Source of the DNA: CAYWWM01 sp965198025 | GTDB lineage: Bacteria; Acidobacteriota; Terriglobia; 2-12-FULL-54-10 | DNA length: 64,000 nt | Assembly (NCBI GenBank): GCA_965198025.1 | Contig: OZ240237.1 | Coordinates: 1,364,001 to 1,428,000 of the forward strand | Direction: 5' to 3' | Shown: positions 1-8,714 of the stretch, one piece after another | Numbering within the stretch: position 1 is the first letter of the stretch | Layout: every line of letters starts with the position of its first letter | The notes under the pieces: model-generated | Seen by the model: the letters and a program-made list of their open reading frames with translations, nothing else | Told to the model about the DNA's origin: nothing | Databases searched by the model: none | Made by a program: the position numbers and the translations under genes

Positions 1-1424
1 TTCCGGCGAAAGACGCGTCGAGGCACTTTCGCCTTCCGATCGACCGGGTGTTTGTGATGAAAGGATTCGGGGCGGTTGTCACGGGGACACTGGTTGCGGG
101 AGCAGTCCGGAAGGACTCGGTGGTGGAGGTCCATCCGATCCAGAGGCGCGTGCGCGTTCGGGGAATGCAGGTCCATGGCAAGGCGGCGGGAACGGCGCTG
201 GCGGGGCAGCGCACGGCATTGAACCTGGCCGGGATCGAAGCAGGCAACCTGGCCCGGGGAATGATTCTGACCGATCCGGGCCGGTTCGAAGTGACCCAGC
301 GGGTGCACACGCTGTTTTCGCTGTTGCCGTCGGCGCCTCCGCTCAAGAACGGCGCACGGGTGCACTTCCATTCCGGGACGGCGGAACTGATCGGCAAGGT
401 CCTGCTGCTTGACGAAACAACAGGAAAGGAAACAGAACGAAAGCTTGCGCCGGGCGAGAGCGGGTACGTGGAGTTCCGCCTCAGCGAACCAACGCTGCTG
501 CTTCCCGGGGACCGGTTCATCGTCCGCCGGTTTTCGCCTGTCATCACGATCGGCGGTGGCCAGGTGCTTGACAACTGGGTGCCGCGACAGGCGATGCCTA
601 TGCGCTCTCCCCGGCGTACCGAGACGCGGAAGTTCTTGAAGATTCTGGAGGATGGAAACCGCGAGTCCATCGTACTGACCGTTCTCGGGCGTACACCCGG
701 GGGGTTCTTACGGGTAGAAGACTTGGTCGTGCGAACCGGATGGCTGCCAGAGGAATGTCGCGAGATCGCCGGGTCACTCCGCAAGGCAGGCCGTGTGAGG
801 TTCCTGCAGGAGCACCCTTTGTGGATTGCCGACTCGAGTCGCCTGGAGCGCCTGCGCGGGGAAGCCATCAATCTTCTGGAGCGGTTCCATAAAGAGAACC
901 CATTGCTGCCCGGGATATCGAAGGAAGCCTTGCGGTCGCGGGTCCTGTCTACTCATCCGCAGATCGGGGAGGCTGTATTGCGCCAGCTCGTCGAACAGAA
1001 ACAGGTTGTTATCTCCGGGGAAACCGTCCGTTTAGGGACGCACAAGATTGTTCTGAAGGATGAGGAGGAGCAGTCCAAGCGGCAGATTGCACGGGCGTTC
1101 GAGCAAGCGGGTTTGACGACTCCGTCAGTCAAACAAGTGCTGGGCAAGCTCCCGATCGAACGCAAGCGAGCGGAGAAGATTCTCCAGATGTTGTTGCAAG
1201 AAGGAGCGTTAGTGCGAGTATCGGAGGATCTGGTATTCCATGCTGAGGCCATACGAAAGCTACTGCGGCTGCTGGCCGGGCACAAATCCAAGAGCAACCG
1301 CATTACGGTGGGCGCGTTCAAAGACCTGGCGCAGGTGAGCCGGAAGTATGCTATCCCGCTTCTCGAATACCTGGACCGGGAGCGTGTCACGCGGCGGGCC
1401 GGGGATGAGAGGATATTGCTGTAG
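1..1424 (+). CDS. selB: Selenocysteine-specific elongation factor SelB, 5'-truncated by the window edge
   Basis: SelB is the GTPase that carries Sec-tRNA(Sec) to the ribosome at UGA codons marked by a SECIS hairpin. The reading frame is open from the first bases and runs through FRLPIDRVFVMKGFGAVVTG, the usual junction into EF-Tu-like domain 2, so the GTPase domain lies upstream of the window. What remains is domains 2 and 3 (about the first 190 residues) and then the long C-terminal region of winged-helix modules that bind SECIS RNA, ending at a normal stop. Any internal start near position 48 is only an artefact of the edge. Its presence shows that this genome can decode UGA as selenocysteine, which matters for the interrupted genes at 20291-20773 and 56616-58805. 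selA, selC and selD are not in the window. Confidence 0.95.
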   Translation, partial: PAKDASRHFRLPIDRVFVMKGFGAVVTGTLVAGAVRKDSVVEVHPIQRRVRVRGMQVHGKAAGTALAGQRTALNLAGIEAGNLARGMILTDPGRFEVTQRVHTLFSLLPSAPPLKNGARVHFHSGTAELIGKVLLLDETTGKETERKLAPGESGYVEFRLSEPTLLLPGDRFIVRRFSPVITIGGGQVLDNWVPRQAMPMRSPRRTETRKFLKILEDGNRESIVLTVLGRTPGGFLRVEDLVVRTGWLPEECREIAGSLRKAGRVRFLQEHPLWIADSSRLERLRGEAINLLERFHKENPLLPGISKEALRSRVLSTHPQIGEAVLRQLVEQKQVVISGETVRLGTHKIVLKDEEEQSKRQIARAFEQAGLTTPSVKQVLGKLPIERKRAEKILQMLLQEGALVRVSEDLVFHAEAIRKLLRLLAGHKSKSNRITVGAFKDLAQVSRKYAIPLLEYLDRERVTRRAGDERILL

Positions 1425-1451
1425 GACAAGTGGTATCCTGTTGAGTAGGGC

Positions 1452-1465
1452 ATTGCTTCGGCAAT
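1452..1465 (+). other. Small UUCG-tetraloop hairpin after selB
   Basis: ATTGC-TTCG-GCAAT is a perfect 5-bp stem capped by the very stable UUCG tetraloop, about 30 bp past the selB stop. It has no T-run, so it could be a weak terminator or an mRNA 3'-end stabiliser. Confidence 0.4.
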
Positions 1466-1518
1466 AACTAGTTGTATTTGATCATCCGGCAGTCATACAA
1501 TAGTGGGAAGGAGGGATT

Positions 1519-1722
1519 ATGCAGGAACTAATCTTCAGCTTTGTTCTGCCGAATCTGGGCTTGCCGGAGATGGTGATTATCGGCTTGGTAGCCCTGCTGG
1601 TCTTTGGAGGCCGGAGACTCGGCGACATCGGTCGCGGGCTCGGCGAAGGAATTCGGAACTTCAAGGGCGCGATCAAGGAAGATAAGCCGGCGGAAGAAGA
1701 GCATCCCAAGCCCACGGCATGA
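1519..1722 (+). CDS. tatA: Twin-arginine translocase subunit TatA/E
   Basis: A 67-residue protein with the TatA layout: a short N-terminal transmembrane helix (around MVIIGLVALLVFGG), the FGxxRLxDIGRGLGEGIRNF-type hinge and amphipathic helix, then a charged tail. TatA oligomers form the pore that passes folded proteins across the inner membrane. The ATG is preceded by a strong GGAAGGAGG ribosome site at 1506-1514. It stands alone between selB and the convergent maf gene; tatC is not nearby. At least two proteins in this window (the class II aldolase at 23931 and the amidohydrolase at 61022) carry RR-type Tat signals and are likely clients. TatA and TatE cannot be told apart from sequence alone. 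Confidence 0.9.
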   Translation: MQELIFSFVLPNLGLPEMVIIGLVALLVFGGRRLGDIGRGLGEGIRNFKGAIKEDKPAEEEHPKPTA

Positions 1723-1740
1723 GAAACCCAAGCGGGTTTC
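1723..1740 (+). terminator. Hairpin between convergent tatA and maf
   Basis: GAAACCC-AAGC-GGGTTTC is a perfect 7-bp inverted repeat that begins directly after the tatA stop codon and lies 10 bp from the end of the convergent maf gene. It can act on either strand. The following T-run is short, so its strength is uncertain. Confidence 0.6.
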
Positions 1741-1749
1741 CTCTTGCCT

Positions 1750-2406
1750 TCACATCGACACCGATCCCGGTCTCGGCACGGGCTCGCTCGGCGTTGCCGA
1801 ACGGAAGCGGTTCAGCATCTCATAGAGCAACGAAACTGGCAGTCCCACCACGTTGAAGTAGCACCCCTGAATCGTTTGGATGAACTTGGACGCCAGCCCT
1901 TGAATGGCGTATGCGCCTGCCTTGCCAAAGGGTTCCCCGGAAGCCACATAGTTCTCGACTTCTTCTTCGGTAAGTTCCAGGAAACGGACGGATGTGGAAG
2001 CGACCCGGATGTCGCTTTGCAGATGCGACCGGGTGCAGGGCCATTTGGCCGGAGGTGACAGTAGGCACAGCCCCGTCAGGACGTGATGTTCCTTTCCGGA
2101 AAGAAGGCGGAGCATTGCGCGTGCCTCCTCGGCGGAGCTAGGCTTGCCTAAGGTGTGGCTTTCGATGACGACCGCGGTGTCCGCACCCAGGATCGGAGCG
2201 TCGGTGGGGTGGGTGATGCGATCCAACACCGCTTTCGCTTTCTCTGCTGCCACGCGGGTGACAAACTGTTCCGGTGATTCTCCGGTTCGCAGGACTTCGG
2301 GCACTGACGGCGCTACCACCTCGAAGGCAATCCCAGCAGCCTGCAGGATTTCGCGGCGGCGCGGGGAGGAAGAAGCCAGGATGAGTTTGTGGTCCGCCTG
2401 TGTCAT
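1750..2406 (-). CDS. maf: Maf-family nucleoside triphosphate pyrophosphatase
   Basis: Maf enzymes hydrolyse dTTP/UTP or modified nucleotides to monophosphates and keep non-canonical nucleotides out of nucleic acids. The start was set at the ATG giving MTQADHKLILASSSPRRREI, the family signature (LASxSPRRxELL) at the very N-terminus; the frame is open further upstream but those residues do not belong to the family. Other family blocks are the LGADTAVV motif and the GKPSSAEEARAMLRLLSGKEH segment, then DxYAIQGxA near the end (here GAYAIQGLASKF). The protein has 218 residues, about 20 more than typical, partly from a less conserved middle loop. It is transcribed away from the DciA-like gene that starts 72 bp beyond its start codon. 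Confidence 0.9.
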   Translation of the reverse strand: MTQADHKLILASSSPRRREILQAAGIAFEVVAPSVPEVLRTGESPEQFVTRVAAEKAKAVLDRITHPTDAPILGADTAVVIESHTLGKPSSAEEARAMLRLLSGKEHHVLTGLCLLSPPAKWPCTRSHLQSDIRVASTSVRFLELTEEEVENYVASGEPFGKAGAYAIQGLASKFIQTIQGCYFNVVGLPVSLLYEMLNRFRSATPSEPVPRPGSVSM

Positions 2407-2478
2407 CGCGCACCAGTTTACATCCCCGGGGAACAGGTCTAGAATGACTCTTTTCGAGCAGACCGTCAATCCAGGCCC

Positions 2479-2925
2479 ATGCAGTCAATACGCGATGCTT
2501 TGCCAGGTGGTTTACTGGTCCAAATGCAACAGAAACTGGGGCAGGAGGAAACATTGCGCCTGCTGTGGCCGATGGTTGTGGGACCAGAATTGGGGGGGAA
2601 TACCCGACTGTTGAACGTCCGGCAGAATCGGCTGCGAATTGGAGTTCCCGACCCGACGTGGAAAAGAGAGTTGCGATCACTGGAACAGGCGGTTTTGGAG
2701 GCGGTCCACCGGGTTTGCGGGGATGAGTTCGGGAGTAGCATCGAGTTGGTGGAAGACCTGTCTTTGGCCAGCCCCCGACCACAAAAAAAAGAATCCGACG
2801 CACCGCCCGCTCGGGCGGAATCGGTGAATCTCCCGCTGGAGGGAATCAGGGACACCGATCTCCAGCGGATGTTTCGCCAGTCGGCGAGGAAGTATTTCGC
2901 ACGCAGCAAAGAGGCTGGCCAGTGA
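2479..2925 (+). CDS. DUF721 / DciA-like protein
   Basis: A 148-residue protein of the DUF721 family. The typical core is present: an N-terminal helix, LWPMVVGPELGGNTR, then RLRIGVPDPTWKRELRSLE and helices after it. DciA proteins of this family load or assist the replicative helicase DnaB in bacteria that lack DnaC; that role is family knowledge and not shown for this copy. The C-terminal third (ASPRPQKKESDAPPARA) is low-complexity and probably disordered. Its stop overlaps the gatC start (GTGA), so the gene is likely translationally coupled to the gatCA pair. Confidence 0.75.
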   Translation: MQSIRDALPGGLLVQMQQKLGQEETLRLLWPMVVGPELGGNTRLLNVRQNRLRIGVPDPTWKRELRSLEQAVLEAVHRVCGDEFGSSIELVEDLSLASPRPQKKESDAPPARAESVNLPLEGIRDTDLQRMFRQSARKYFARSKEAGQ

Positions 2926-3221
2926 GAATCACAGAAAGAGACGCACTTTATGTGGCGGGTCTTGCCAATCTGGAACTCCAGCCAAGCGAGACGGCCCAGC
3001 TTACTGCCGATCTCGATTCGATTCTGTGCTACGTCGAAAAGCTCAATGAACTCGACACCGACGCAGTTGAGCCGATGACACAAGTTCTGTACGACGCTCC
3101 GGAAAGCCTCGCTTGGCGCGAGGACGGCGAGTGCGCAAGCTTCTCCCAGGAAAAGTCTCTAGGGAACGCGCCGGAGCGGGGAGCAGGACACTTCAAAGTC
3201 GCCAAGGTGATCGAGCGATGA
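2922..3221 (+). CDS. gatC: Asp-tRNA(Asn)/Glu-tRNA(Gln) amidotransferase subunit C
   Basis: GatC is the small scaffold subunit of the GatCAB complex, which amidates Glu-tRNA(Gln) and Asp-tRNA(Asn) in organisms lacking the direct synthetases. The 99-residue protein starts at a GTG overlapping the preceding stop. It shows the family pattern VAGLANLELQPSE near the N-terminus, then a helix ending LDSILCYVEKLNELD, then the DAVEPMTQV segment, followed by the short C-terminal arm. Its stop overlaps the gatA start (ATGA), giving tight coupling. gatB is not in the window, so the complex is encoded at two loci or more. Confidence 0.93.
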   Translation: MRITERDALYVAGLANLELQPSETAQLTADLDSILCYVEKLNELDTDAVEPMTQVLYDAPESLAWREDGECASFSQEKSLGNAPERGAGHFKVAKVIER

Positions 3222-4690
3222 CATTGGACGTCAGCCGCTGGACGATCGCCGACGTTCAGGAAGCTCTTGCGTCACGCCGGACAACGGCAAGCGAGATTTG
3301 CGAATCGACACTCTCCCGCATCGCAGAAGAAAACTCAAGGAATAATGCCTTTGTGACGCTCACGGAGGAGCGTGCGCTGGCTCAGGCTGCGGCGATTGAC
3401 CGGCAGGCGGAAGAGAGGAAGCCGCTACCCACACTGGCTGGAGTCCCGGTTGCCGTCAAGGATGTGATTCACGCGAAGGGGGTCCGCACGACGTGCGCGT
3501 CGAAGATTTTTGGCAACTTCATCGCCCCGTATTCCGCCACGGCGGTGGAGCGCATCGAGGCGAGTGGGGCGGTTGTGGTCGGCAAGACAGGCTGCGATGA
3601 GTTCGCCATGGGTTCGTCGAACGAGAACTCGGCGTTTGGGCCGGTGCGCAACCCGCATGATCCGGAGCGAGTACCGGGAGGATCGAGCGGTGGCTCGGCG
3701 GCGGTGGTTGCGGCGGGCATGTGCGTGGCAGCACTCGGGAGCGACACGGGCGGCTCCATACGGCAGCCGGCGTCATTTTGCGGGGTTGTCGGAGTACTGC
3801 CCACTTACGGGCGCGTCTCGCGATACGGGCTGGTGGCATATGCTTCCTCGCTTGATCATATCGGGCCGCTCGGGCGCACCGTAAAGGATACGGCGACGCT
3901 CCTCTCCGTAATGGCGGGACGTGATCCGCTCGATTCCACCTCGGCAGCAGTCCCCGTTCCGAATTATCTGGCCGAGCTCAACCAGCCGGTAAAAGGGTTC
4001 AAGATCGGAGTGCCTCGCGAGTACTTCTCCGAGGGGCTTGCCTCGGATGTGCGCGGACAAGTGGAGTCCGGACTCGCCACGCTGCAGGAGATGGGCTGCG
4101 AACTGGTGGACATCAAGCTGCCGCACACCGAGTACGCGATCGCCTGCTACTACATTATCGCCACTGCGGAAGCCAGCTCGAATCTGGCCCGCTATGACGG
4201 TGTGCGATACGGCCGACGGGCGCCGGAAGCCGCATCGCTCTCGGAGATGTACCGCAAGACCCGGGATTTGGGATTCGGGACCGAAGTCAAGCGGCGTATC
4301 TTGCTGGGGACGTATGTTTTAAGCGCAGGATACTATGACGCCTACTACCGGAAGGCACAGAAAGTGCGTGCGCTGGTGGCGCAGGACTTTGCCCGCGCGT
4401 TCGAGACGGTTGACGCCATCGCGACGCCGACCGCTCCGACGCCTGCGTTTCGACTGGGAGAGAAAACCGCCGATCCGATCGCAATGTACTTGTCCGACAT
4501 TTACACCATTACGGGGAATCTCGCAGGAATCCCGGGCATCTCCGTTCCCTGCGGAACGGTGTCGGCACAGTCCGGCTCGCCGGAAGTGCAACAGCTTCCC
4601 GTGGGACTCCAATTGCTGACTCGTCATTTCGATGAGGCTCGCCTGTTTCGGCTAGCGCATCAATTCGAGCGGGCACACCGAAAGGAATAA
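3218..4690 (+). CDS. gatA: Asp-tRNA(Asn)/Glu-tRNA(Gln) amidotransferase subunit A
   Basis: GatA is the glutaminase/amidase subunit that releases ammonia from glutamine for GatB. The 490-residue product is full length. The amidase signature is clear: catalytic Lys in VAVKDVI, the glycine/serine-rich GGSSGGSAAVVAAG, and the cis-Ser/Ser segment GSDTGGSIRQPA. The ATG that overlaps the gatC stop was preferred to the in-frame extension starting about 105 bp upstream, because the extension overlaps gatC deeply and the mature N-terminus (MTLDVSRWTIADVQEAL) matches the family. The next gene, a TonB receptor, starts only 10 bp later but is functionally unrelated. Confidence 0.95.
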   Translation: MTLDVSRWTIADVQEALASRRTTASEICESTLSRIAEENSRNNAFVTLTEERALAQAAAIDRQAEERKPLPTLAGVPVAVKDVIHAKGVRTTCASKIFGNFIAPYSATAVERIEASGAVVVGKTGCDEFAMGSSNENSAFGPVRNPHDPERVPGGSSGGSAAVVAAGMCVAALGSDTGGSIRQPASFCGVVGVLPTYGRVSRYGLVAYASSLDHIGPLGRTVKDTATLLSVMAGRDPLDSTSAAVPVPNYLAELNQPVKGFKIGVPREYFSEGLASDVRGQVESGLATLQEMGCELVDIKLPHTEYAIACYYIIATAEASSNLARYDGVRYGRRAPEAASLSEMYRKTRDLGFGTEVKRRILLGTYVLSAGYYDAYYRKAQKVRALVAQDFARAFETVDAIATPTAPTPAFRLGEKTADPIAMYLSDIYTITGNLAGIPGISVPCGTVSAQSGSPEVQQLPVGLQLLTRHFDEARLFRLAHQFERAHRKE

Positions 4691-4700
4691 CCAACTAGCG

Positions 4701-7700
4701 ATGTGGAACGTGACTCCAACCGTCCTCATGATGCTCTTCCTTGTACTTTGCGGGACGACCATCGCGGCCCGTGCGCAAGAACCCGGAGGAAGCCTTCGGG
4801 GGTCGGTACGAACGCAGAACGGCGAAGCCGTCGTGGAGGCGTTGGTCGTCGTGAGGAACGTCGGAACCGGGGAGGGGCACAGCGGGCGCACGGATGCTGC
4901 CGGGCGGTTTCGGATTGACGGCCTCCAGGCGGGGACGTATGAGGTGGAAGTTTCCGGTGAGGGATTTGCGAACCAGAGACGGCAAGGGATCGAGGTGAGC
5001 GAGACCGGAACGGCGAACTTGGATTTCGAGCTGTCCGCCGTGCTGGGATCCGGGAATGCGTCGGCAAACCGGATCAGCGAAGCGCAACTGGTCGGACTGC
5101 CGTTGAACGGGCGCAGTTACAGCCAACTGGCGACGCTGCAGGCGGGTGTGGCGGATACGGCGGGCGAGCAATCCTCGCGAGGAGTCGGCGGGGGAAACCT
5201 CACGGTAGCGGGGGGGAGGCCGACGTCGAACAACTTCCTGCTCGATGGGACCAACATCATGGACACGGGCAACGGGGCCCCGCGCAGTGCCGCCGGGGCG
5301 CTGTTGGGTGCGGACTCGGTCTTGCAAGTGCAAGTCTTTAGCTCCGCCTACGGAGCCGAGTTCGGGCGCGGTTCAGGAGGGACAGTCAATTCCATTACGC
5401 TCTCGGGGGGGAACGAATTCCACGGCACCTTGTTCGAGTATTTTCGTAATAGCAAGATGGACGCGCGGAATTTTTTTGATGGCTCCGACCCCCCGCCCTT
5501 CAAGCGCAATCAGTTCGGATTCACGTTGACGGGTCCGGTACGTCGCGAACGGACATTCTTCATGGGAAGCTTCGAAGCCATGCGAGACCGCCTGACGGAG
5601 ACGGAGGTGGCGTTTCTGCCGGATGCCGCGGCACGGCAGGGGTTGATTACCGATGGTTCAGGGAATACGATTCGGATCGTCCCGGTCGCTCCATCGGTTC
5701 AGCCCTACCTGGCTCTTTATCCGTTACCGAATCTCGGCTCCATCGGTGGAGGGATTGGACGGAACGCGGCTCCGGTCTTTCTGCCCTCGAACGAGTTTTT
5801 CTTTGTGGTCCGCGTGGATCACGCGGTTTCCGAACGGGACAGCCTGTTCGCGCGCTACACGTTCGACGATGCTTCGAGCACTCGGCGGCAGTCGCTCTTT
5901 CTGTTCCGGACGCTGACGGGGAGCCGGCAGCAGTACGTTACGCTGGCAGAGACGCACATCTTCGATTTGGGAACGCTCAACACACTGCGCCTCGGTTACA
6001 CCAGGCCGACCAACGTGATTGACACGCTGTCAGCGATCCAGATTCCACTCTCGCTCTACTTCTTACCCGGAGCACCCGTGTTCGGGCAGATCGACATACC
6101 CGGGCTGGCGCAGTTCGGGCCACTGTCGATTCCCCCGGAAGCGAACACGATGAACTCGTTCCAGGTCGCTGACGGCGTGGTGGCGCAGCGAGGCCCGCAC
6201 ACGCTGAAGTTCGGAGCCGAGGTGCACCGCTACCGTTGGGATGTTTTCAACAGCTTCCAGAAAGGAGGGGTGTGGGGGTTCAACAGCCTGGAGGATTTTC
6301 TTCAAGCTGGCCCCCAGGGGACGGCTCTCGACGTCACGCTGCCTGGCTCGGACAACAGCAAGGGGTTCCGGCAGACGCTGGCGGGATTCTACCTGCAGGA
6401 TGACGTCCAGGTCGGGCCCAGGCTCCAGGTTAGCTTGGGATTGCGGTATGAGTTCGCCACGATCATCAAAGAAAAGGACAACCGGCTGGCGTTTCTGCCA
6501 GATCCGGTGCACGACACAGAAGTCCAGATCGGAGCGATGCTTCCGGAGAATCCGTCGCTGAAGAACTTATCGCCGCGGGTGGGACTCAGTTGGTCGCCGG
6601 GCGACAGTGGTAGCACGGTGCTGCGCGGGGGATTCGGGATCTATTACGATCCGCTACTCGAATACGTGATCGACCTGCAGAAGAACAGCGCTCCCTTTTA
6701 CAAGCGGGCGATCAACCCCAATTTCAACTCGTCGGGAGTTTTTCCCGACGCGCTGGCTGGAGCTGCGCTGATTCCGTTTGGGACCCCGTTTAACGTGGAC
6801 GTGCTCGACTACCATCACATAAACTTGCCGACCCTGCTGCGCTATAACTTTTCTGTGCAACAGTCCCTGCCCGGAGGGTGGAACGCGCAAGCTACCTATG
6901 TGGGAGCGCGCGGCAATCACCTGTTCCGGGGCTACGAAGCGAATCTGTATCCGCAGCCCGAGGTTCGGGAAGATGGCAAGTTGTTCTTTCCACCAAATTC
7001 GGGCCCCATCAATCCTGCGTTTGGGCCCATCGCAGTCACCAGCAGCGACGCGCAGTCGTTTTACAATGCCTTACAGGTGTCTGTCGGCCAGACGGCAGGC
7101 CGCAACATTTCGCTGCAAGGAAGCTACAGCTACAGCAAGTCCGTAGATGACGCCTCCTCCTCTCTCACAGGATTCGTCGCCACAACGGCGCGCCAGTATC
7201 CGCACCGGCGCACGCTGGAACGTGGGCTTTCGGATTTCGATCTGCGGCACCGACTGACGATGAATTATTTCTACGCTTTGCCCCTGGGGCCAGGACAACG
7301 CTGGTTGCGCTCGGGCCTTTTGTCGAAGGTCCTGGGGGGATGGCGGGTGGGAGGCATTATTTCGTTTCGAAGCGGGACGCCCTTCCATCCGCTGGTCACA
7401 GCGCGCACGCCGGGCTTTCTGTTTTTCCCCAACCGCCCGGATTTGCTTCCGGGGCAGAGCAACAATCCAGTGAGCGGCGTCAGTTTTGGTTGCTCTGACG
7501 TCTTGGCCGGCCAGCAACTCGGTGGGCCGGAGCGATATTTCGATCCCTGTTCCTTCGGTGTTCCCGAGCCGGGAACGCTGGGAACATCTGGAAGGAATAC
7601 GATTCTCGGACCAAGCGTGTTTAGTATGGACTTCTCGATCCAAAAGGAGTTCGTTCTGGGGGGTGAGCGACAACTGCAGTTCCGGGCGGAATTCTTCAAT

Positions 7701-7832
7701 TTGCCGAATCATGCCAATTTCGCGTCGCCGCCGACCGGTTCACGCATTCTGGGCCCCGCGGCAGGGCGGCTGCTGCCGCCGACCATCACTACGGCGCGGC
7801 AGATTCAGTTAGCTCTGCGGCTTTCCTTCTAA
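4701..7832 (+). CDS. Oar-type TonB-dependent receptor with carboxypeptidase-regulatory N-terminus
   Basis: A 1043-residue outer-membrane protein. It begins with a signal peptide ending near TTIAARAQE. Residues 30-115 form a carboxypeptidase-regulatory-like beta-sandwich (GSLRGSVRTQNGEAVVEALV ... AGRFRIDGLQAGTYEVEV). A plug domain follows with VAGGRPTSNNFLLDGTNI and AYGAEFGRGSGGTVN, then FHGTLFEYFRNSKMDARNFF, features of the large acidobacterial Oar/TonB family. The rest is beta-barrel strands ending in the terminal LALRLSF, an aromatic C-terminus suited to Bam-mediated insertion. Such receptors usually import oligosaccharides, peptides or metal complexes; the substrate cannot be named here, and no exporter or degradative operon is attached. 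It follows gatA by 10 bp and may be co-transcribed by accident of position. Confidence 0.9.
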   Translation: MWNVTPTVLMMLFLVLCGTTIAARAQEPGGSLRGSVRTQNGEAVVEALVVVRNVGTGEGHSGRTDAAGRFRIDGLQAGTYEVEVSGEGFANQRRQGIEVSETGTANLDFELSAVLGSGNASANRISEAQLVGLPLNGRSYSQLATLQAGVADTAGEQSSRGVGGGNLTVAGGRPTSNNFLLDGTNIMDTGNGAPRSAAGALLGADSVLQVQVFSSAYGAEFGRGSGGTVNSITLSGGNEFHGTLFEYFRNSKMDARNFFDGSDPPPFKRNQFGFTLTGPVRRERTFFMGSFEAMRDRLTETEVAFLPDAAARQGLITDGSGNTIRIVPVAPSVQPYLALYPLPNLGSIGGGIGRNAAPVFLPSNEFFFVVRVDHAVSERDSLFARYTFDDASSTRRQSLFLFRTLTGSRQQYVTLAETHIFDLGTLNTLRLGYTRPTNVIDTLSAIQIPLSLYFLPGAPVFGQIDIPGLAQFGPLSIPPEANTMNSFQVADGVVAQRGPHTLKFGAEVHRYRWDVFNSFQKGGVWGFNSLEDFLQAGPQGTALDVTLPGSDNSKGFRQTLAGFYLQDDVQVGPRLQVSLGLRYEFATIIKEKDNRLAFLPDPVHDTEVQIGAMLPENPSLKNLSPRVGLSWSPGDSGSTVLRGGFGIYYDPLLEYVIDLQKNSAPFYKRAINPNFNSSGVFPDALAGAALIPFGTPFNVDVLDYHHINLPTLLRYNFSVQQSLPGGWNAQATYVGARGNHLFRGYEANLYPQPEVREDGKLFFPPNSGPINPAFGPIAVTSSDAQSFYNALQVSVGQTAGRNISLQGSYSYSKSVDDASSSLTGFVATTARQYPHRRTLERGLSDFDLRHRLTMNYFYALPLGPGQRWLRSGLLSKVLGGWRVGGIISFRSGTPFHPLVTARTPGFLFFPNRPDLLPGQSNNPVSGVSFGCSDVLAGQQLGGPERYFDPCSFGVPEPGTLGTSGRNTILGPSVFSMDFSIQKEFVLGGERQLQFRAEFFNLPNHANFASPPTGSRILGPAAGRLLPPTITTARQIQLALRLSF

Positions 7833-7918
7833 GATCAGTGGGCCCCACCGTCTTAAAGGAAGGTTGCGCCCCCGGAGAGAAACGTTTTCCGGTAGGCGAA
7901 TTCGGACCCGACCCCACC

Positions 7919-7947
7919 TTGTGCGCGAGGTTTTCTTGTGGCATAAT
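7919..7947 (+). promoter_or_regulatory. Candidate sigma70 promoter for the small gene at 8024
   Basis: TTGTGC at 7919-7924 and CATAAT at 7942-7947 are separated by exactly 17 bp, in the gap after the TonB receptor gene. A start near 7954 would give a leader of about 70 nt. Confidence 0.5.
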
Positions 7948-8023
7948 TCGCGCACTTTTCTTTCCCGCTGCCAGGCGGGAGTGGAATACGCCCTGAATTG
8001 CAGGGACCCAATGGGGGAGAGCC

Positions 8024-8332
8024 ATGCACACTTTCCGTTTGGGAGACGTTTTGGATGATTACTGCACGCGATGCCGCCTACTGACCAATCATTCCGTGGT
8101 GGCGATCGTGGACGATGCAGTGAAGAAGGTAAGATGCCGGACGTGCAACCATGAACACGACTACCGGCAGGGCCAGGGAGGCCAGAAGAAAAAGGAAAAG
8201 CAGTCCGCATATGAGCAAGTGCTGGCGTCGGTGCTGGCAGGAAAGGCGATGGGGGCTCCGGTTCCGGAAGCACCGGTTCGCCGGCGGACTCGTTCTGCGA
8301 TGATTCCCAGGCGGCCGATCCGCCCTCGCTGA
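8024..8332 (+). CDS. Small zinc-ribbon-like protein of unknown function
   Basis: A 102-residue basic protein. The N-terminal half has two CxxC pairs, CTRC near residue 14 and CRTC near residue 39, spaced as in a small zinc ribbon. The second half is rich in Lys, Arg and Gln (GQGGQKKKEKQS) and ends in an Arg/Pro tail (MIPRRPIRPR), which suggests nucleic-acid binding. GGGGGAGAG-type purine sequence lies just before the ATG. A candidate promoter lies at 7919-7947. It ends 4 bp from the end of the convergent gene at 8337. I do not recognise a named family; function is unknown. Confidence 0.65.
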   Translation: MHTFRLGDVLDDYCTRCRLLTNHSVVAIVDDAVKKVRCRTCNHEHDYRQGQGGQKKKEKQSAYEQVLASVLAGKAMGAPVPEAPVRRRTRSAMIPRRPIRPR

Positions 8333-8336
8333 CTGA

Positions 8337-8714
8337 TCAGTGTGTGCTCTCGGAAGAAATCCGTACGGCGGATTCGGCCCGATGCGCCATTTCCAATGTC
8401 TGCTGCGAAGACAACGTAAGCAGCGGCATATCCACCCATTCTCCGCGTTCCAATAATCGTTTCAGGGAATGCCCGGCGATCCGCACAGCGTCCTGGTCCG
8501 TTAGCTGGCGACCAGTCTCTTGCTGGTACTTGGCAAAGGCTGCATGGGGCAGCGCGAGCACAACCGGTGTGCCGTCGACCAGAAACTCGACGTCCACTGT
8601 ATCGGTACCCCGCGGGGAGATGCCGGTAGCAAGCGTGTGAAACCGGCAGCGGTAGACTTTTCCGTCGAAAGGCGACGGCACTGCAAAGTCGTTCCATGAA
8701 ATCGTCTCATTCAT
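8337..8714 (-). CDS. Hypothetical protein, conserved-looking, 125 residues
   Basis: A compact cytoplasmic protein with no signal peptide or membrane segment. It starts MNETISWNDFAVPSPFDGKV, has a beta-rich first half with GTDTVDVEFLVDGTPVVLAL and a helical second half (LTDQDAVRIAGHSLKRLLER). Composition and codon use look like real coding sequence, and the opposite strand only gives patchy frames. It sits alone between the convergent zinc-ribbon gene and the peroxiredoxin gene upstream. No family was recognised. Confidence 0.6.
   Translation of the reverse strand: MNETISWNDFAVPSPFDGKVYRCRFHTLATGISPRGTDTVDVEFLVDGTPVVLALPHAAFAKYQQETGRQLTDQDAVRIAGHSLKRLLERGEWVDMPLLTLSSQQTLEMAHRAESAVRISSESTH

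Noticed and set aside
1452..1465. tRNA-Sec (selC) near selB
   Set aside because: Only a small UUCG hairpin is present in the 94-bp gap after selB; no acceptor, T arm or long variable arm of a 90-nt tRNA was found.
3113..3217. N-terminal extension of GatA
   Set aside because: It overlaps gatC in another frame; the ATG that overlaps the gatC stop gives the family N-terminus.
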